Assembly (NCBI GenBank): GCA_038135065.1
Contig: JAYPWI010000019.1
Coordinates: 1 to 64,000, forward strand
DNA length: 64,000 bases
Source: JAYPWI01 sp038135065
GTDB lineage: Bacteria > Actinomycetota > Acidimicrobiia > Acidimicrobiales > Poriferisodalaceae
Direction: 5' to 3'
The stretch's first letter is position 1. Each line of letters opens with the position of its first letter. Positions 51,453 through 60,569 of this stretch are shown piece after piece. The notes under the pieces were generated by a model, which saw nothing but the letters and a program-made list of their open reading frames with translations, did not search any database and had not been told where the DNA came from. The translations under genes and the position numbers were made by a program.

Positions 51453-52114
51453 ACCAGTCGCCCGTCGAGAAGGGCCACCGTCCTGGGGAACGAGGATGCG
51501 AGCGCCTGATCATGGGTGATGACGACGATCGTGCTTCCCGAGGAGTTCAGTTCCCGGAGCAAGCCGGCGATCTCGTCGGATGTCGCAGAGTCGAGGTTGC
51601 CCGTCGGTTCGTCAGCCAGCACGATCGCCGGCTCGCCGACCAGGGCGCGAGCAATGGCCACCCGCTGACGTTCTCCGCCCGACAGTTGATCGGGACGGTG
51701 AGCGGTCCGATCGCCGAGCCCTACCCGTTCCAGCATGGCCTGGGCCCGTTCTCGTCGACGACGGCGGGGCACGGCTTGGTACAGCAAGCCATCGGCCACG
51801 TTGTCGAGCGCACTCACCCCTCCCAGCAGATGGAAACCCTGGAACACGAAGCCGATCCGATGCCCCCGCAGACCCGACAGGGAACGGTCAGCAAGGCCGT
51901 TGATGACCTGGCCGTCGATGGCCACCTCGCCGCTCGTCGGCCGGTCCAAGGCACCCATGAGGTTCAGCATGGTGCTCTTGCCCGACCCCGATGGGCCGAC
52001 CACGGCTACCAACTCACCGCGCTCGATGGTCAGATCGACATCGGACAGAGCCGCAACCGGGGGCGTGCCGGGGTAGCTGCGCCCTGCGCCTCGAAGCTCG
52101 AGCACAGCGGTCAC
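51449..52114 (-). CDS. ABC transporter ATPase, MacB/LolD type
   Basis: 221 residues. Walker A VVGPSGSGKSTMLNLMGALD, Q-loop GFVFQGFHLL, signature LSGGERQRVAIARAL, Walker B AIVLADEPTGNLDS and the H-loop VITHD are all intact. The PTSGEVAIDGQ region is typical of the LolD/MacB group. It energises the permease encoded downstream; it overlaps both neighbours by 4 bp. Confidence 0.93.
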   Translation of the reverse strand: MTAVLELRGAGRSYPGTPPVAALSDVDLTIERGELVAVVGPSGSGKSTMLNLMGALDRPTSGEVAIDGQVINGLADRSLSGLRGHRIGFVFQGFHLLGGVSALDNVADGLLYQAVPRRRRRERAQAMLERVGLGDRTAHRPDQLSGGERQRVAIARALVGEPAIVLADEPTGNLDSATSDEIAGLLRELNSSGSTIVVITHDQALASSFPRTVALLDGRLV

Positions 52115-53172
52115 GGCACGATCACCCGGTCACCGGGGTTCACCTCCCCGACCACCGACACGAGGTTGTCGAGGAAGGTACCCAGGTTGACCCCGACGAG
52201 GCGCACGGTGTCGTCAGGGTCGACGATCTCGACCGCGTACCCACCCTCGGCCAGGGCGAGGAGGGCTGGGATGGGCACGACGACGGCGTCCTCTTCGAGG
52301 AGTTGCTCCACGATGATCACGACGGGGCTCTCGTCGACCACGGTGCCCCCGGCAGCCAGGCTGATCTCGACCTCGATGTACGAGGTTGCGTTCGGGCCCT
52401 GCCCCTCGGTGACAGCCGTCGAGCCCACGTAGGTCACCGTGCCGTCGACCACCGTGGCGTCGGCGAGTTCCACGTCGACGGACTGACGCAGTTCGAGCAG
52501 GTCGGCCAGCGAGGTGTCCAGAGCGACCGACACCACACGTTCGGTGGAGGACACCGACAGGACGGACCCGCCGTTGATCTGCTGTCCGACCATGGCGTTG
52601 ACCGAGCTCACCCGAAAGCCGGTCGGTCGGTACACGAAGCGGCCGATACCGACACTGCCGGTCGCTTGGAGCCCGACATCTGACTCCCACGCTTCGATTG
52701 CGCGACGGGTGGCTGAGCTGAAGTCCTCGTCGACGGTGAGGTCGTCGCCGTAGCCGAGGTCGACGAGCAACTGCTCGAGTTGGCGAATGTCCTCACCATC
52801 GGAGGAACGGCTGTCCAGGTTGCGGTACATGGGAACCGACCCCTCGAAGAGGAACACCGGTCGCCCGTCGATCTCGTACAGGACATCCCCGAAGGTCATG
52901 ATCTGGCCGGCTTCGGGAACCCAGGTGACCACGCCCGAGACCAGGTTGGGCAGGGCCTCGACGGCTCCGTAGCCGAGCGTTCCTGCCACCTCGGTGTGCT
53001 CAACCAGGGTCGTGCGGGCCACCACGGCGGTGGTGAAGGTGGTGCGCTCGTTGGCCGGCTCCGACGTCGGTGCCGGGGGCTCGGAGTCACCCGACAGCCA
53101 CCAGGTCGCGGCCAGGATGGCGATGCCGAACAGGCCAGCGAGGGTCAGGGCGCCGATGCGGCGGCCGCTCAC
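52111..53172 (-). CDS. efflux adaptor (MacA/HlyD-like) with peptidoglycan-binding domain
   Basis: 353 residues from GTG 53172. One N-terminal membrane helix (RIGALTLAGLFGIAILAATWWL), then an adaptor beta-barrel/lipoyl part split by an inserted peptidoglycan-binding domain (DIRQLEQLLVDLGYGDD and FSSATRRAIEAWESDVGL, about 130-175). The later part, GQQINGGSVLSVSSTERVV and GEVNPGDRVIVP, is the barrel and membrane-proximal domain. The cassette has no outer-membrane channel, which fits a Gram-positive type envelope. It overlaps the lipoprotein gene and the ATPase gene by 4 bp each. Confidence 0.82.
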   Translation of the reverse strand: MSGRRIGALTLAGLFGIAILAATWWLSGDSEPPAPTSEPANERTTFTTAVVARTTLVEHTEVAGTLGYGAVEALPNLVSGVVTWVPEAGQIMTFGDVLYEIDGRPVFLFEGSVPMYRNLDSRSSDGEDIRQLEQLLVDLGYGDDLTVDEDFSSATRRAIEAWESDVGLQATGSVGIGRFVYRPTGFRVSSVNAMVGQQINGGSVLSVSSTERVVSVALDTSLADLLELRQSVDVELADATVVDGTVTYVGSTAVTEGQGPNATSYIEVEISLAAGGTVVDESPVVIIVEQLLEEDAVVVPIPALLALAEGGYAVEIVDPDDTVRLVGVNLGTFLDNLVSVVGEVNPGDRVIVP

Positions 53173-53834
53173 TGCGATCCGCCCCTCGGGCCGGGCCCTC
53201 GGCCGCCGGGGCCCAGTTGCTCGAGGCCCAGCTGCTCCTGGCACTGCTGGACCAGGCTGCGGAACTCGACGGGGTCGAGTGAACCATCCTCCACGAGGCT
53301 GCGAAGCCCGAAGCCCCCGGCCCCCGCGGTCAGGTCGGGGTCGGGAAGATCCTCGAACCCTGGTGCTTCGCGGACACAGGCGAACAGGGCAAGGAGGTTG
53401 TCCTCCAACTCCGCCTGCTGTTCGTCGGTCAGGCCCCCACCAGGGCGGGTCACTCCTTCGAATGCGTCAGCCCGGCAGGCGTCGAGACGATCCCTGAGAT
53501 CGGCGTCCCGGATGTCGATTCCCATGTCGGACAGCGTCTCCGGTGAGATTCGCATGATCTGGCCATCGGGGCCGGTGGCCGGGTCGGGCCATTGTGGGTA
53601 ATCCCCCCGCATGCACTCGGCAAATGCGAGTTGGGCGTCCTCGAAGGACAGGGCGTCGGGCGGGTCGTCGGTTGTCGAGGTGGGCCCGAGCGCGTCGGCA
53701 CCCGAGGCGCCGGAACCGTCGTCGGAGAGGCTGGCCAAGGCCACCGCGTCGTCGTCGGCGCTCGAGGAGCAACCGCCGATCAACATCACGGCACATGCTG
53801 CGATGGTGAAGGCCCGGAGCAGGGGTGAGGGCAT
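53169..53834 (-). CDS. lipoprotein linked to the MacAB-type exporter
   Basis: 221 residues. Signal MPSPLLRAFTIAACAVMLIGGC has lipobox LIGGC. The mature protein has an acidic Ser/Asp linker, then LAFAECMRGDYPQWPDPAT, followed by more conserved Cys (LDACRADAF, LLALFACVREA, VQQCQEQLG) and a Gly/Pro-rich end. Similar lipoproteins with the FAxCMR...PDP motif recur beside MacAB-like genes in actinobacteria. Whether it is the cargo, a sensor or a fourth subunit is unknown. First gene of the four-gene cassette. Confidence 0.75.
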   Translation of the reverse strand: MPSPLLRAFTIAACAVMLIGGCSSSADDDAVALASLSDDGSGASGADALGPTSTTDDPPDALSFEDAQLAFAECMRGDYPQWPDPATGPDGQIMRISPETLSDMGIDIRDADLRDRLDACRADAFEGVTRPGGGLTDEQQAELEDNLLALFACVREAPGFEDLPDPDLTAGAGGFGLRSLVEDGSLDPVEFRSLVQQCQEQLGLEQLGPGGRGPGPRGGSQ

Positions 53835-53896
53835 GACCTGCAGCGTAGGGAGCGATCCTGAACGAACTGTGAGGATCCGCTGGATACCCTGCTGGG

Positions 53897-55756
53897 ATGG
53901 CGCTGCGCCCCGAGCCCGGGTCGATCCCCGACACGCCGGGCAGCTACCAATTCAAGGACGGCGACGGCCGCATCATCTACGTGGGCAAGGCGAAAAGCCT
54001 GCGTAATCGGGTCAACAGCTACTTCCAGGACCCTCGCAACCTCCACCATCGCACCGCACAGATGGTGTCCACCGCTGCCTCGGTCGAGTGGATCCAGGTC
54101 GCCACCGAGCTCGACGCGCTGAGGCTGGAGTACAGCCTCAGCCAGCGTCACCAGCCCCGCTTCAACGTCCGGCTGAGAGATGACAAGTCGTACCCGTTCC
54201 TGGCGATCACCATGCTCGACGACTGGCCGAGAGCGATGGTCATGCGGGGGAAGCGGAAGCGGGGCAATCGGTATTTCGGTCCCTACGGGCACGCCTATGC
54301 GATTCGGGACACCCTCGACCTGTTGCTGCGGACCTTCCCGATTCGGACCTGCAGCGACAACAAGCTGGCCGAGCACCAACGGCTCGGCCGCCCATGCCTG
54401 CTGTTCCACATCGAGCAATGTGCGGGTCCCTGTGTGGGTGAGGTGACGACCGAGGACTACGACGCGATGGTCCGGGACCTCATCCGCTTCCTGGAGGGCG
54501 ATACCGACGAGGTGGTGGCCGAGCTCGCCGAGCGGATGCGCGAGGCGTCCACCGAGATGGAGTTCGAGTTGGCGGCTCGCCTCCGGGACCGGCTCCAGGC
54601 CGTGAACCGGGCCATCGAGAAGCAGCAGATCGCCGGGACCCGCAACGAGGACTACGACGTCATCGGCCTGTTCGACGACGAGCTCGAGGCATCGGTCCAG
54701 GTGTTCTTCGTGCGGAAGGGCCGCGTGATGGGCCAGCGCGGCTTCGTCGTGGACAAGGTAGAGGAACTCGACCGTCCCGAGCTGATCGCCCGGGTGATGG
54801 AACAGCTGTATCACGAGGAAAATCCCATCGGGATGCCCAAGACGGTGTTCGTTCCCGACCTGCCCGGCGCCGTCGATGTCTACGAGGAGTGGCTGACCCA
54901 GCAACGGGGATCCAAGGTCGAGGTCCGGATCCCCCAACGGGGCGAGAAGCGCTCACTTCAAGAGACGGCAACGGCGAATGCCAGGGAGTCGTTCAACCGG
55001 CACCGACTCAAACGGGGCAGCGACCACAACAGTCGTGCCCGTGCCCTCAACGAACTGCAGGAGTACCTTCACCTGCCCGCCGCCCCGTTGCGTATCGAGT
55101 GCTACGACATGAGCCATCTCCAGGGGACCGACTACGTCGGGTCAATGGTGGTGCTCGAGGACGGCCTACCCCGCAAGAGCGAATACCGCCGGTTCAAGAT
55201 CCGCACGGTGGACGGGAACGACGACTTCGCTGCGATGGAGGAAGTGCTGACCCGCCGCCTGACCAACTACCTGGCCGAGCGGGACCTGCCCGCTCACGAG
55301 CAGGGGAAGTTCGCCTATCCGCCCCAGCTGCTGGTGGTCGACGGTGGAAAGGGTCAGCTGACTTCCGCAGTGCGGGTCCTCGACGAGTTGGGACTCAGGG
55401 ACGAGATCCCCGTGGCGTCGTTGGCGAAGCAGTTCGAGGAGGTGTTCGTTCCCGGTAGATCGGCCCCGATCCGCATTCCCCGCCAGTCCGAGGCCTTGTA
55501 CCTGCTCCAGCGGATCCGGGACGAGAGCCACCGCTTCGCGATCACGTATCACCGACAGCTGCGGGACAAGCGAATGACCCGCTCCGTGCTCGACGACATC
55601 CCGGGCTTGGGAGACAAGCGCCGGACCCGCCTGGTAAAGGAACTCGGCGGGGTCCGTAGGGTCAAGCAGGCCGAACTCGAAGAACTCCAGGCCCTCGGAT
55701 GGCTACCGGACGCGGTTGCCCGGGCGGTCTATGACCGAACCCACGGCAGGGCCTGA
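53897..55756 (+). CDS. uvrC: UvrABC excinuclease subunit C
   Basis: Dual-incision nuclease, 619 residues. N-terminal GIY-YIG domain: DTPGSYQFKDGDGRIIYVGKAKSLRNRV, with catalytic Glu in LEYSLSQRHQPRFN. A Cys-containing linker (RTCSDNKL, HIEQCAGPCVG), a UVR motif (LAERMREASTEMEFELAARLRD), and an RNase H-like 5'-incision domain (IECYDMSHLQGTDYVGSMVV, LLVVDGGKGQL) follow. The helix-hairpin-helix is DDIPGLGDKRRTRLVKELGG. Divergent from the MacAB lipoprotein (62 bp). Confidence 0.97.
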   Translation: MALRPEPGSIPDTPGSYQFKDGDGRIIYVGKAKSLRNRVNSYFQDPRNLHHRTAQMVSTAASVEWIQVATELDALRLEYSLSQRHQPRFNVRLRDDKSYPFLAITMLDDWPRAMVMRGKRKRGNRYFGPYGHAYAIRDTLDLLLRTFPIRTCSDNKLAEHQRLGRPCLLFHIEQCAGPCVGEVTTEDYDAMVRDLIRFLEGDTDEVVAELAERMREASTEMEFELAARLRDRLQAVNRAIEKQQIAGTRNEDYDVIGLFDDELEASVQVFFVRKGRVMGQRGFVVDKVEELDRPELIARVMEQLYHEENPIGMPKTVFVPDLPGAVDVYEEWLTQQRGSKVEVRIPQRGEKRSLQETATANARESFNRHRLKRGSDHNSRARALNELQEYLHLPAAPLRIECYDMSHLQGTDYVGSMVVLEDGLPRKSEYRRFKIRTVDGNDDFAAMEEVLTRRLTNYLAERDLPAHEQGKFAYPPQLLVVDGGKGQLTSAVRVLDELGLRDEIPVASLAKQFEEVFVPGRSAPIRIPRQSEALYLLQRIRDESHRFAITYHRQLRDKRMTRSVLDDIPGLGDKRRTRLVKELGGVRRVKQAELEELQALGWLPDAVARAVYDRTHGRA

Positions 55757-55769
55757 CGGCCGGTGGCCG

Positions 55770-56531
55770 TCAACTGAAGTTCGTGCCACCGTTCACCTGG
55801 ATGGTCTGACCGGTGATGTGGCGGGCTTGATCCGAACAGAGGAACACGGCGACATCGGCGATCTCAGCGGGCTGGGCCATCGCACCGAGTGGGACCCGAG
55901 AGCTGGCCGCGGCGATCTGTTCCTCGGTCATGCCGTCGCGGGGTTGGGCCGTATCGACGATGCCCGGGGCGATCGCATTGACCCTGATGTTGGATCGGGC
56001 GAGCTCCGCTGCCGCAGCGCGGGTCATACCGATGATGGCCCCCTTGCTGGCTGCGTAGTGCACACCCCTGGCCGACTCCCGGAAAAATGCGACCGAGCTG
56101 AGGTTGACCACCGCCCCTGGACGGGAGGCCGCCACCAAGTCACGGGCCATCAACTGCAGACAGCGGAAACCGCCCAGAACGTTGACGTTCTGTACGAGGT
56201 TCCAGTCATCGTCGGTCATGTCGAGCAGGGGGACTCGGGGGAAGATCCCGGCATTGTTCATCAGCACGTCGACCCCGCCCAGGTCGCGCCCGGCGGCCAG
56301 CATCGACTCGCAGTCGCTGCGGTGCCCGACATCGCCCTGGACGGTCACGGCATCGACACCGAACGACCTGATCTGCGCTGCGACCTCGGTCGCTGCGTCC
56401 TCGTCGTCGAGCCAGTTGACCACTACGGAGGCGCCGGCCTTTCCCATGGCCAATGCGGTGGCTCGCCCGATGCCCTGCTGGGCTCCGGTGACCAGGGCCA
56501 CCCGGCCGTTCAGCTGCCCCTCGACCGACAC
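55770..56531 (-). CDS. short-chain dehydrogenase/reductase
   Basis: Classical SDR, 253 residues from GTG 56531, with GGGGGAAG just upstream. VALVTGAQQGIGRATALAM, NNAGIFPRV, Ser in NLSSVAF, Tyr-x-x-x-Lys in VHYAASKGA and VNGGTNFS at the end. Most like 3-oxoacyl-ACP/glucose dehydrogenase type SDRs; substrate unknown. Convergent with uvrC (13 bp). Confidence 0.85.
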   Translation of the reverse strand: MSVEGQLNGRVALVTGAQQGIGRATALAMGKAGASVVVNWLDDEDAATEVAAQIRSFGVDAVTVQGDVGHRSDCESMLAAGRDLGGVDVLMNNAGIFPRVPLLDMTDDDWNLVQNVNVLGGFRCLQLMARDLVAASRPGAVVNLSSVAFFRESARGVHYAASKGAIIGMTRAAAAELARSNIRVNAIAPGIVDTAQPRDGMTEEQIAAASSRVPLGAMAQPAEIADVAVFLCSDQARHITGQTIQVNGGTNFS

Positions 56532-56554
56532 TTGCTTCCCCCTGACGACGTCGC

Positions 56555-56570
56555 TGACGCCGCAGCGTCA
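56555..56570. promoter_or_regulatory. inverted repeat upstream of the SDR gene
   Basis: TGACGC-CGCA-GCGTCA, 24-39 bases before the SDR start. Just beyond it are two direct copies of ATTGTCCCC (56583-56591, 56594-56602) and a TCCCC-CGT-GGGGA stem. The clustering in a 157-base divergent region suggests regulator binding for the SDR and/or the methyltransferase. Confidence 0.3.
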
Positions 56571-56688
56571 CCTCGTTGCTTCATTGTCCCCTGATTGTCC
56601 CCCGTGGGGAAGTGGCGTGTCGCACGGGTCGTGGCGACTGTTGTTCATCCGTCTCGCACCGAGGCTGCCGGCCTGCCAGAGTGAGCCC

Positions 56689-57426
56689 ATGAGCGAGCGT
56701 CCGTCGAACGATCTGTGGGAGACCCACGCCCGCTGGTGGCAGGACGGTTTCACCGACGGCGTCGATCCGGAGTACGAGGAACAGATCCTCCCCTTGGCCG
56801 CCGACCTCCTTCGTGGCCACCGGCGGGTGCTCGACATCGGGGCGGGGGAAGGTCAGATCTCCCGCCTACTGTCGGCGGCCGGCAGCGAGGTGGTCGCCAT
56901 CGACCCGACGTGGGCTCAGATCGTGGTGGCCGCTGAACGGGCCGGGGGTCCGGTGTTCGCCCAGGCTGCAGCGGCCGCCCTGCCGTTCCCTGATGACGCG
57001 TTCGATGCTGCAGTGGCCTGTTTGGTGTTCGAGCACATCGTCGACGTGGACGAGGCCATCGCCGAGGTGGCCCGGGTCCTGCGCCCCGGGGGTCGATTCG
57101 CCTTCTTCCTGAACCACCCGCTGCTGCAGACTCCCAACTCGGGGTGGATCGACGACCAGATGCTCGACCCGCCCGAGCAGTATTGGCGGATCGGCGATTA
57201 CCTGGTGGAGGACGAGACCGTCGAGGAGGTGGAGTTGGGTGTGTTCATCCCCTTCATCCACCGCCCGCTGAGCCGGTACGTGAACGCGATGGCAGCTGCG
57301 GGCCTGCTCGTCGAACGGATGGTGGAGCCCGCCCCACCCCCGGGTTTCCTGGCCCGAGCGGCTGCGTACGAGGCAGCTGCATCGATCCCGCGCCTGCTCG
57401 TGCTGGTGGCCCGCCTGATCAGCTGA
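56689..57426 (+). CDS. class-I SAM-dependent methyltransferase
   Basis: 245 residues from ATG 56689. Motif I VLDIGAGEGQISRLLSAAG, Asp in VVAIDPTW, motif LPFPDDAFDAAVACLVFEH, and EVARVLRPGGRFAFFLNHPL mark a UbiE/Methyltransf_11 type enzyme. Substrate unknown. Starts about 40 bp before rapZ; the frame upstream is open but antisense to the SDR. Confidence 0.82.
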   Translation: MSERPSNDLWETHARWWQDGFTDGVDPEYEEQILPLAADLLRGHRRVLDIGAGEGQISRLLSAAGSEVVAIDPTWAQIVVAAERAGGPVFAQAAAAALPFPDDAFDAAVACLVFEHIVDVDEAIAEVARVLRPGGRFAFFLNHPLLQTPNSGWIDDQMLDPPEQYWRIGDYLVEDETVEEVELGVFIPFIHRPLSRYVNAMAAAGLLVERMVEPAPPPGFLARAAAYEAAASIPRLLVLVARLIS

Positions 57427-57465
57427 CACGACTGCTTGACGAGGGCGGCATGTACCCTCAGCGGC

Positions 57466-58329
57466 ATGGCCGGGCAGCCGGAGATCGTGGTCGTGGCAGG
57501 CCTTTCAGGGGCAGGTCGCTCGACGGCGGCCAACACCCTCGAGGACCTCGGCTGGTTCGTGATCGACAACCTGCCGCCGTCTCTTATCGCCGGGGTGGCC
57601 GATCTGGCCCAGGTGCCCGGTTCGGCGATCGGCAAGCTCGCCCTGGTGGTGGGGACACACCGCTACCACGAGGACCTCATGCCGGCCATCGAGGAGCTAC
57701 GTCAGAGCGGGGCGCGAGTCCATCTGGTGTTCTTGGAGGCCTCGACCGATGTCCTGGTGCGCCGCTTCGACGACACCAGACGGCGCCATCCGCTCGGTGA
57801 CGGGGCCGTGTCCGTGATCGATGCCATCGAGCGGGAGCGCGCCCTGTTGGGTCCGGTGAAGGTGGCGGCCGACATGGTGATCGACACCGACGGGCTGATC
57901 GTCCACGACCTCAAGAGTCGTATCGTCGACGCGTTCACCGATGTCGAGCGGGATCAGTTGATGCGAACCACGGTGACGTCGTTCGGCTACAAGAACGGCG
58001 TCCCCCGGGATGCCGACCTGGTGCTCGATTGCCGATTCCTGCCAAATCCTCACTGGGTACCGGAGTTGCGACCCTTGACCGGTCTGGACGAGCGGGTACG
58101 CGACTATGTGCTCGAGCAGGCGGCCACTGCCGACTTCCTGGAGCGCCTGCTTCCCCTGCTGGACATGCTGCTGCCTGCCTATGTGGGGGAGGGGAAGGCG
58201 TATCTGACCATCGCGCTGGGCTGTACGGGCGGTCGACATCGCAGCGTGGCCATGGCGGAAGAGGTCAGTAGCGTGCTGCGAGAACGGGGTCACGACATCC
58301 GAACCCGCCACCGGGACGTGGGGTCGTAG
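57466..58329 (+). CDS. rapZ: RNase adapter/nucleotide-binding protein RapZ
   Basis: 287 residues. P-loop VAGLSGAGRSTAANTLEDLGWF near the start (the Walker Lys is Arg, as in many actinobacterial homologues), IDNLPPSLI, and the C-terminal RNA/metabolite-binding domain with DCRFLPNPHW and ALGCTGGRHRSV. In E. coli RapZ controls GlcN6P synthase via small RNAs; in actinobacteria the role is unclear. The start ATG 57466 is chosen over TTG 57436. In Mycobacterium it precedes yvcK and whiA; here gapA follows directly. Confidence 0.93.
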   Translation: MAGQPEIVVVAGLSGAGRSTAANTLEDLGWFVIDNLPPSLIAGVADLAQVPGSAIGKLALVVGTHRYHEDLMPAIEELRQSGARVHLVFLEASTDVLVRRFDDTRRRHPLGDGAVSVIDAIERERALLGPVKVAADMVIDTDGLIVHDLKSRIVDAFTDVERDQLMRTTVTSFGYKNGVPRDADLVLDCRFLPNPHWVPELRPLTGLDERVRDYVLEQAATADFLERLLPLLDMLLPAYVGEGKAYLTIALGCTGGRHRSVAMAEEVSSVLRERGHDIRTRHRDVGS

Positions 58330-58416
58330 GCTCATCGCACCCGATCAGGTTCATGCCGGTGGGTCCGATCGGGTAGAAACACAGGGACAACTCCTCCCCA
58401 GCGAAGGGATTCCCCC

Positions 58417-59418
58417 ATGACCGTCCGTGTCGGGATCAACGGGTTCGGCCGTATCGGCCGGAACTTCTTCCGAGCCGCCAAGCAGCAGGGTGCTGACATC
58501 GACTTCGTGGCGGTGAACGACCTCGGTAATCAGGCCACCGTGGCCCATTTGCTGAAGTACGACTCGGTGATGGGCAACCTGCCCAACGAGATCAAGGCCG
58601 TCGACGGTGGCATCTCGGTCGACGGCGACGTGCTGCGGGTGCTCTCCGAGCGCAACCCGGCTGACCTGCCGTGGGGTGACCTCGGGGTCGACGTGGTGGT
58701 CGAGTCGACGGGTATTTTCACGGCCCGCGACCAAGCGGCCATGCACCTCGACGCCGGGGCTCCGCTGGTGATCGTGTCGGCCCCGGCCAGTGGAGCCGAC
58801 GCCACCTTCGTGGTGGGGGTCAACGACGGCGACTTCGATCCCGAGACCCACAAGGTCATCAGCAACGCCAGCTGCACCACGAACTGCTTCGTGCCCATGG
58901 TCCAGGTCCTCGACGAGGCCTTCGGGGTCGAGAAGGGCCTCATGACCACCGTGCACGCCTACACCGGTGACCAGAGCCTGGTCGACGGGCCCCACAGCGA
59001 CCTGCGGCGGGCCCGGGCCTCGGCCGTCAACATCATCCCCACCTCGACGGGAGCCGCCCGGGCGACTGGTCTTGTGCTGCAGGCCATGCAGGGCCGTCTC
59101 GACGGCACCTCCCTGCGGGTGCCCATTCCCGATGGCTCGATCACCGATTTCACGGCAATCGTGAACGGTGCGCCCTCGATCGACGAGGTCAACGAGGCCT
59201 TCCGGGCCGCCGCCAGCTCAGGTCCCCTGTCGGGCGTGCTGGACTACAGCGAGGACCCGCTGGTCAGCTCGGACATCGTGGGGAGCCCGGCCAGCTGCAC
59301 CTTCGACGCGGGCCTGACCATGACGATGGACAACCTGGTGAAGATCAACGGCTGGTACGACAACGAGTGGGGCTACTCGAACCGGCTCGTCGACCTGGTC
59401 CGCATCACCTGCGGCTGA
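58417..59418 (+). CDS. gapA: glyceraldehyde-3-phosphate dehydrogenase
   Basis: Glycolytic NAD-dependent dehydrogenase, 333 residues. GINGFGRIGRNFFRA binds the cofactor, catalytic Cys153 is in SNASCTTNC, and NEWGYSNRLVDL ends the protein. The 87-base space after rapZ (58330-58416) probably contains a promoter; TAGAAA near 58371 is a possible -10 box. First of gapA-pgk-tpiA, all plus strand. Confidence 0.97.
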   Translation: MTVRVGINGFGRIGRNFFRAAKQQGADIDFVAVNDLGNQATVAHLLKYDSVMGNLPNEIKAVDGGISVDGDVLRVLSERNPADLPWGDLGVDVVVESTGIFTARDQAAMHLDAGAPLVIVSAPASGADATFVVGVNDGDFDPETHKVISNASCTTNCFVPMVQVLDEAFGVEKGLMTTVHAYTGDQSLVDGPHSDLRRARASAVNIIPTSTGAARATGLVLQAMQGRLDGTSLRVPIPDGSITDFTAIVNGAPSIDEVNEAFRAAASSGPLSGVLDYSEDPLVSSDIVGSPASCTFDAGLTMTMDNLVKINGWYDNEWGYSNRLVDLVRITCG

Positions 59419-59420
59419 AC

Positions 59421-60569
59421 ATGCCCGTCGACGTTCCCCGCCTCGAGGATCTCGAGGCCAACTTGGGCAGCCTGGCCGGCAAGCGGATCCTCGTCCGTTG
59501 CGATTTCAACGTTCCCCTCCGGGACGGGGCCATCGCCGACGATCTTCGCATCAAGGCCGCCATGCCCACCATCGGCTGGCTGACCGAGCGGGGGGCCACC
59601 GTGGTCACCTGCTCACACCTGGGCAGGCCCAAGGGCGCTCCCGACCCGGCCTATTCGGTCGAGCCGGTGCGTCGGCGGTTGGCCGAGTTGGCCCCCGGGG
59701 TGGAGCTGCTGGAGAACCTCCGATTCGATCCCGGCGAAACGGGGGACAGCCCCGAGTTCGTGGCCGGTTTGGTGGAGGGGTTCGACGGTTACGTCAACGA
59801 TGCGTTCGGTGCCTCGCACCGAGCTCACGCCTCGATCGTCGGACCGCCCCGCACCCTGCCCTCGGCGGCCGGACGTCTGCTCGAGCGCGAAGTGGAGGTG
59901 CTCGGTGCAATGCGCCGGGCACCCCGCCGTCCGTTCCTGGCCATCCTCGGTGGGGCCAAGGTGAGCGACAAGCTGGGAGTCATCGAGGCCCTGCTCGACG
60001 TGGTCGACCGGATGATCATCGGCGGGGGCATGTGCTTCACCTTCTTCAAGGCCCTGGGGCACCCGATCGGCGACTCCCTGTGCGAGGACGACCAACTCGA
60101 ACGCTGCGTGATGCTGATGGGCAAGGCGAAGGACAAGATCTTGCTGCCCTCCGACGTCACGGCCCTCAGCCCCGACGGTGAGTTGTTCAGCGACCGGGGC
60201 GAGGTGCGCCAGATGGGCCGGAGCCTGCCCGATGGCTGGAAGGGGCTCGACATCGGGCCTGGGTCTGCTGCGGAGTTCGACGACGCCATCCACGAAGCCC
60301 GGACGGTGTTCTGGAACGGCCCGATGGGCCTGTTCGAAGACGCCCGCTTCCAGGGGGGAACCCGTTCGGTGGGCCAGTCGCTGGCCGATTCGAAGGCCTT
60401 TACCGTGGTGGGCGGCGGCGACAGTGCTGCGGCGGCCGCCGAGTTCGGTCTGGCCCCCTACATGGACCACATCAGCACTGGAGGCGGCGCCAGCCTCGAA
60501 CTGCTGGAGAACGGCGACCTGCCCGGTCTGGCCGCCTTGCGAGCATCGATCCCGGGAGGATCAGCATGA
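59421..60569 (+). CDS. pgk: phosphoglycerate kinase
   Basis: Transfers phosphate from 1,3-bisphosphoglycerate to ADP. 382 residues from ATG 59421, 2 bp after gapA. VRCDFNVPLRDG and SHLGRPKGAPD bind the triose, LAILGGAKVSDKLGVI and FWNGPMGLFE are the central motifs, and VVGGGDSAAAA binds nucleotide. Overlaps tpiA by 4 bp. Confidence 0.97.
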   Translation: MPVDVPRLEDLEANLGSLAGKRILVRCDFNVPLRDGAIADDLRIKAAMPTIGWLTERGATVVTCSHLGRPKGAPDPAYSVEPVRRRLAELAPGVELLENLRFDPGETGDSPEFVAGLVEGFDGYVNDAFGASHRAHASIVGPPRTLPSAAGRLLEREVEVLGAMRRAPRRPFLAILGGAKVSDKLGVIEALLDVVDRMIIGGGMCFTFFKALGHPIGDSLCEDDQLERCVMLMGKAKDKILLPSDVTALSPDGELFSDRGEVRQMGRSLPDGWKGLDIGPGSAAEFDDAIHEARTVFWNGPMGLFEDARFQGGTRSVGQSLADSKAFTVVGGGDSAAAAAEFGLAPYMDHISTGGGASLELLENGDLPGLAALRASIPGGSA

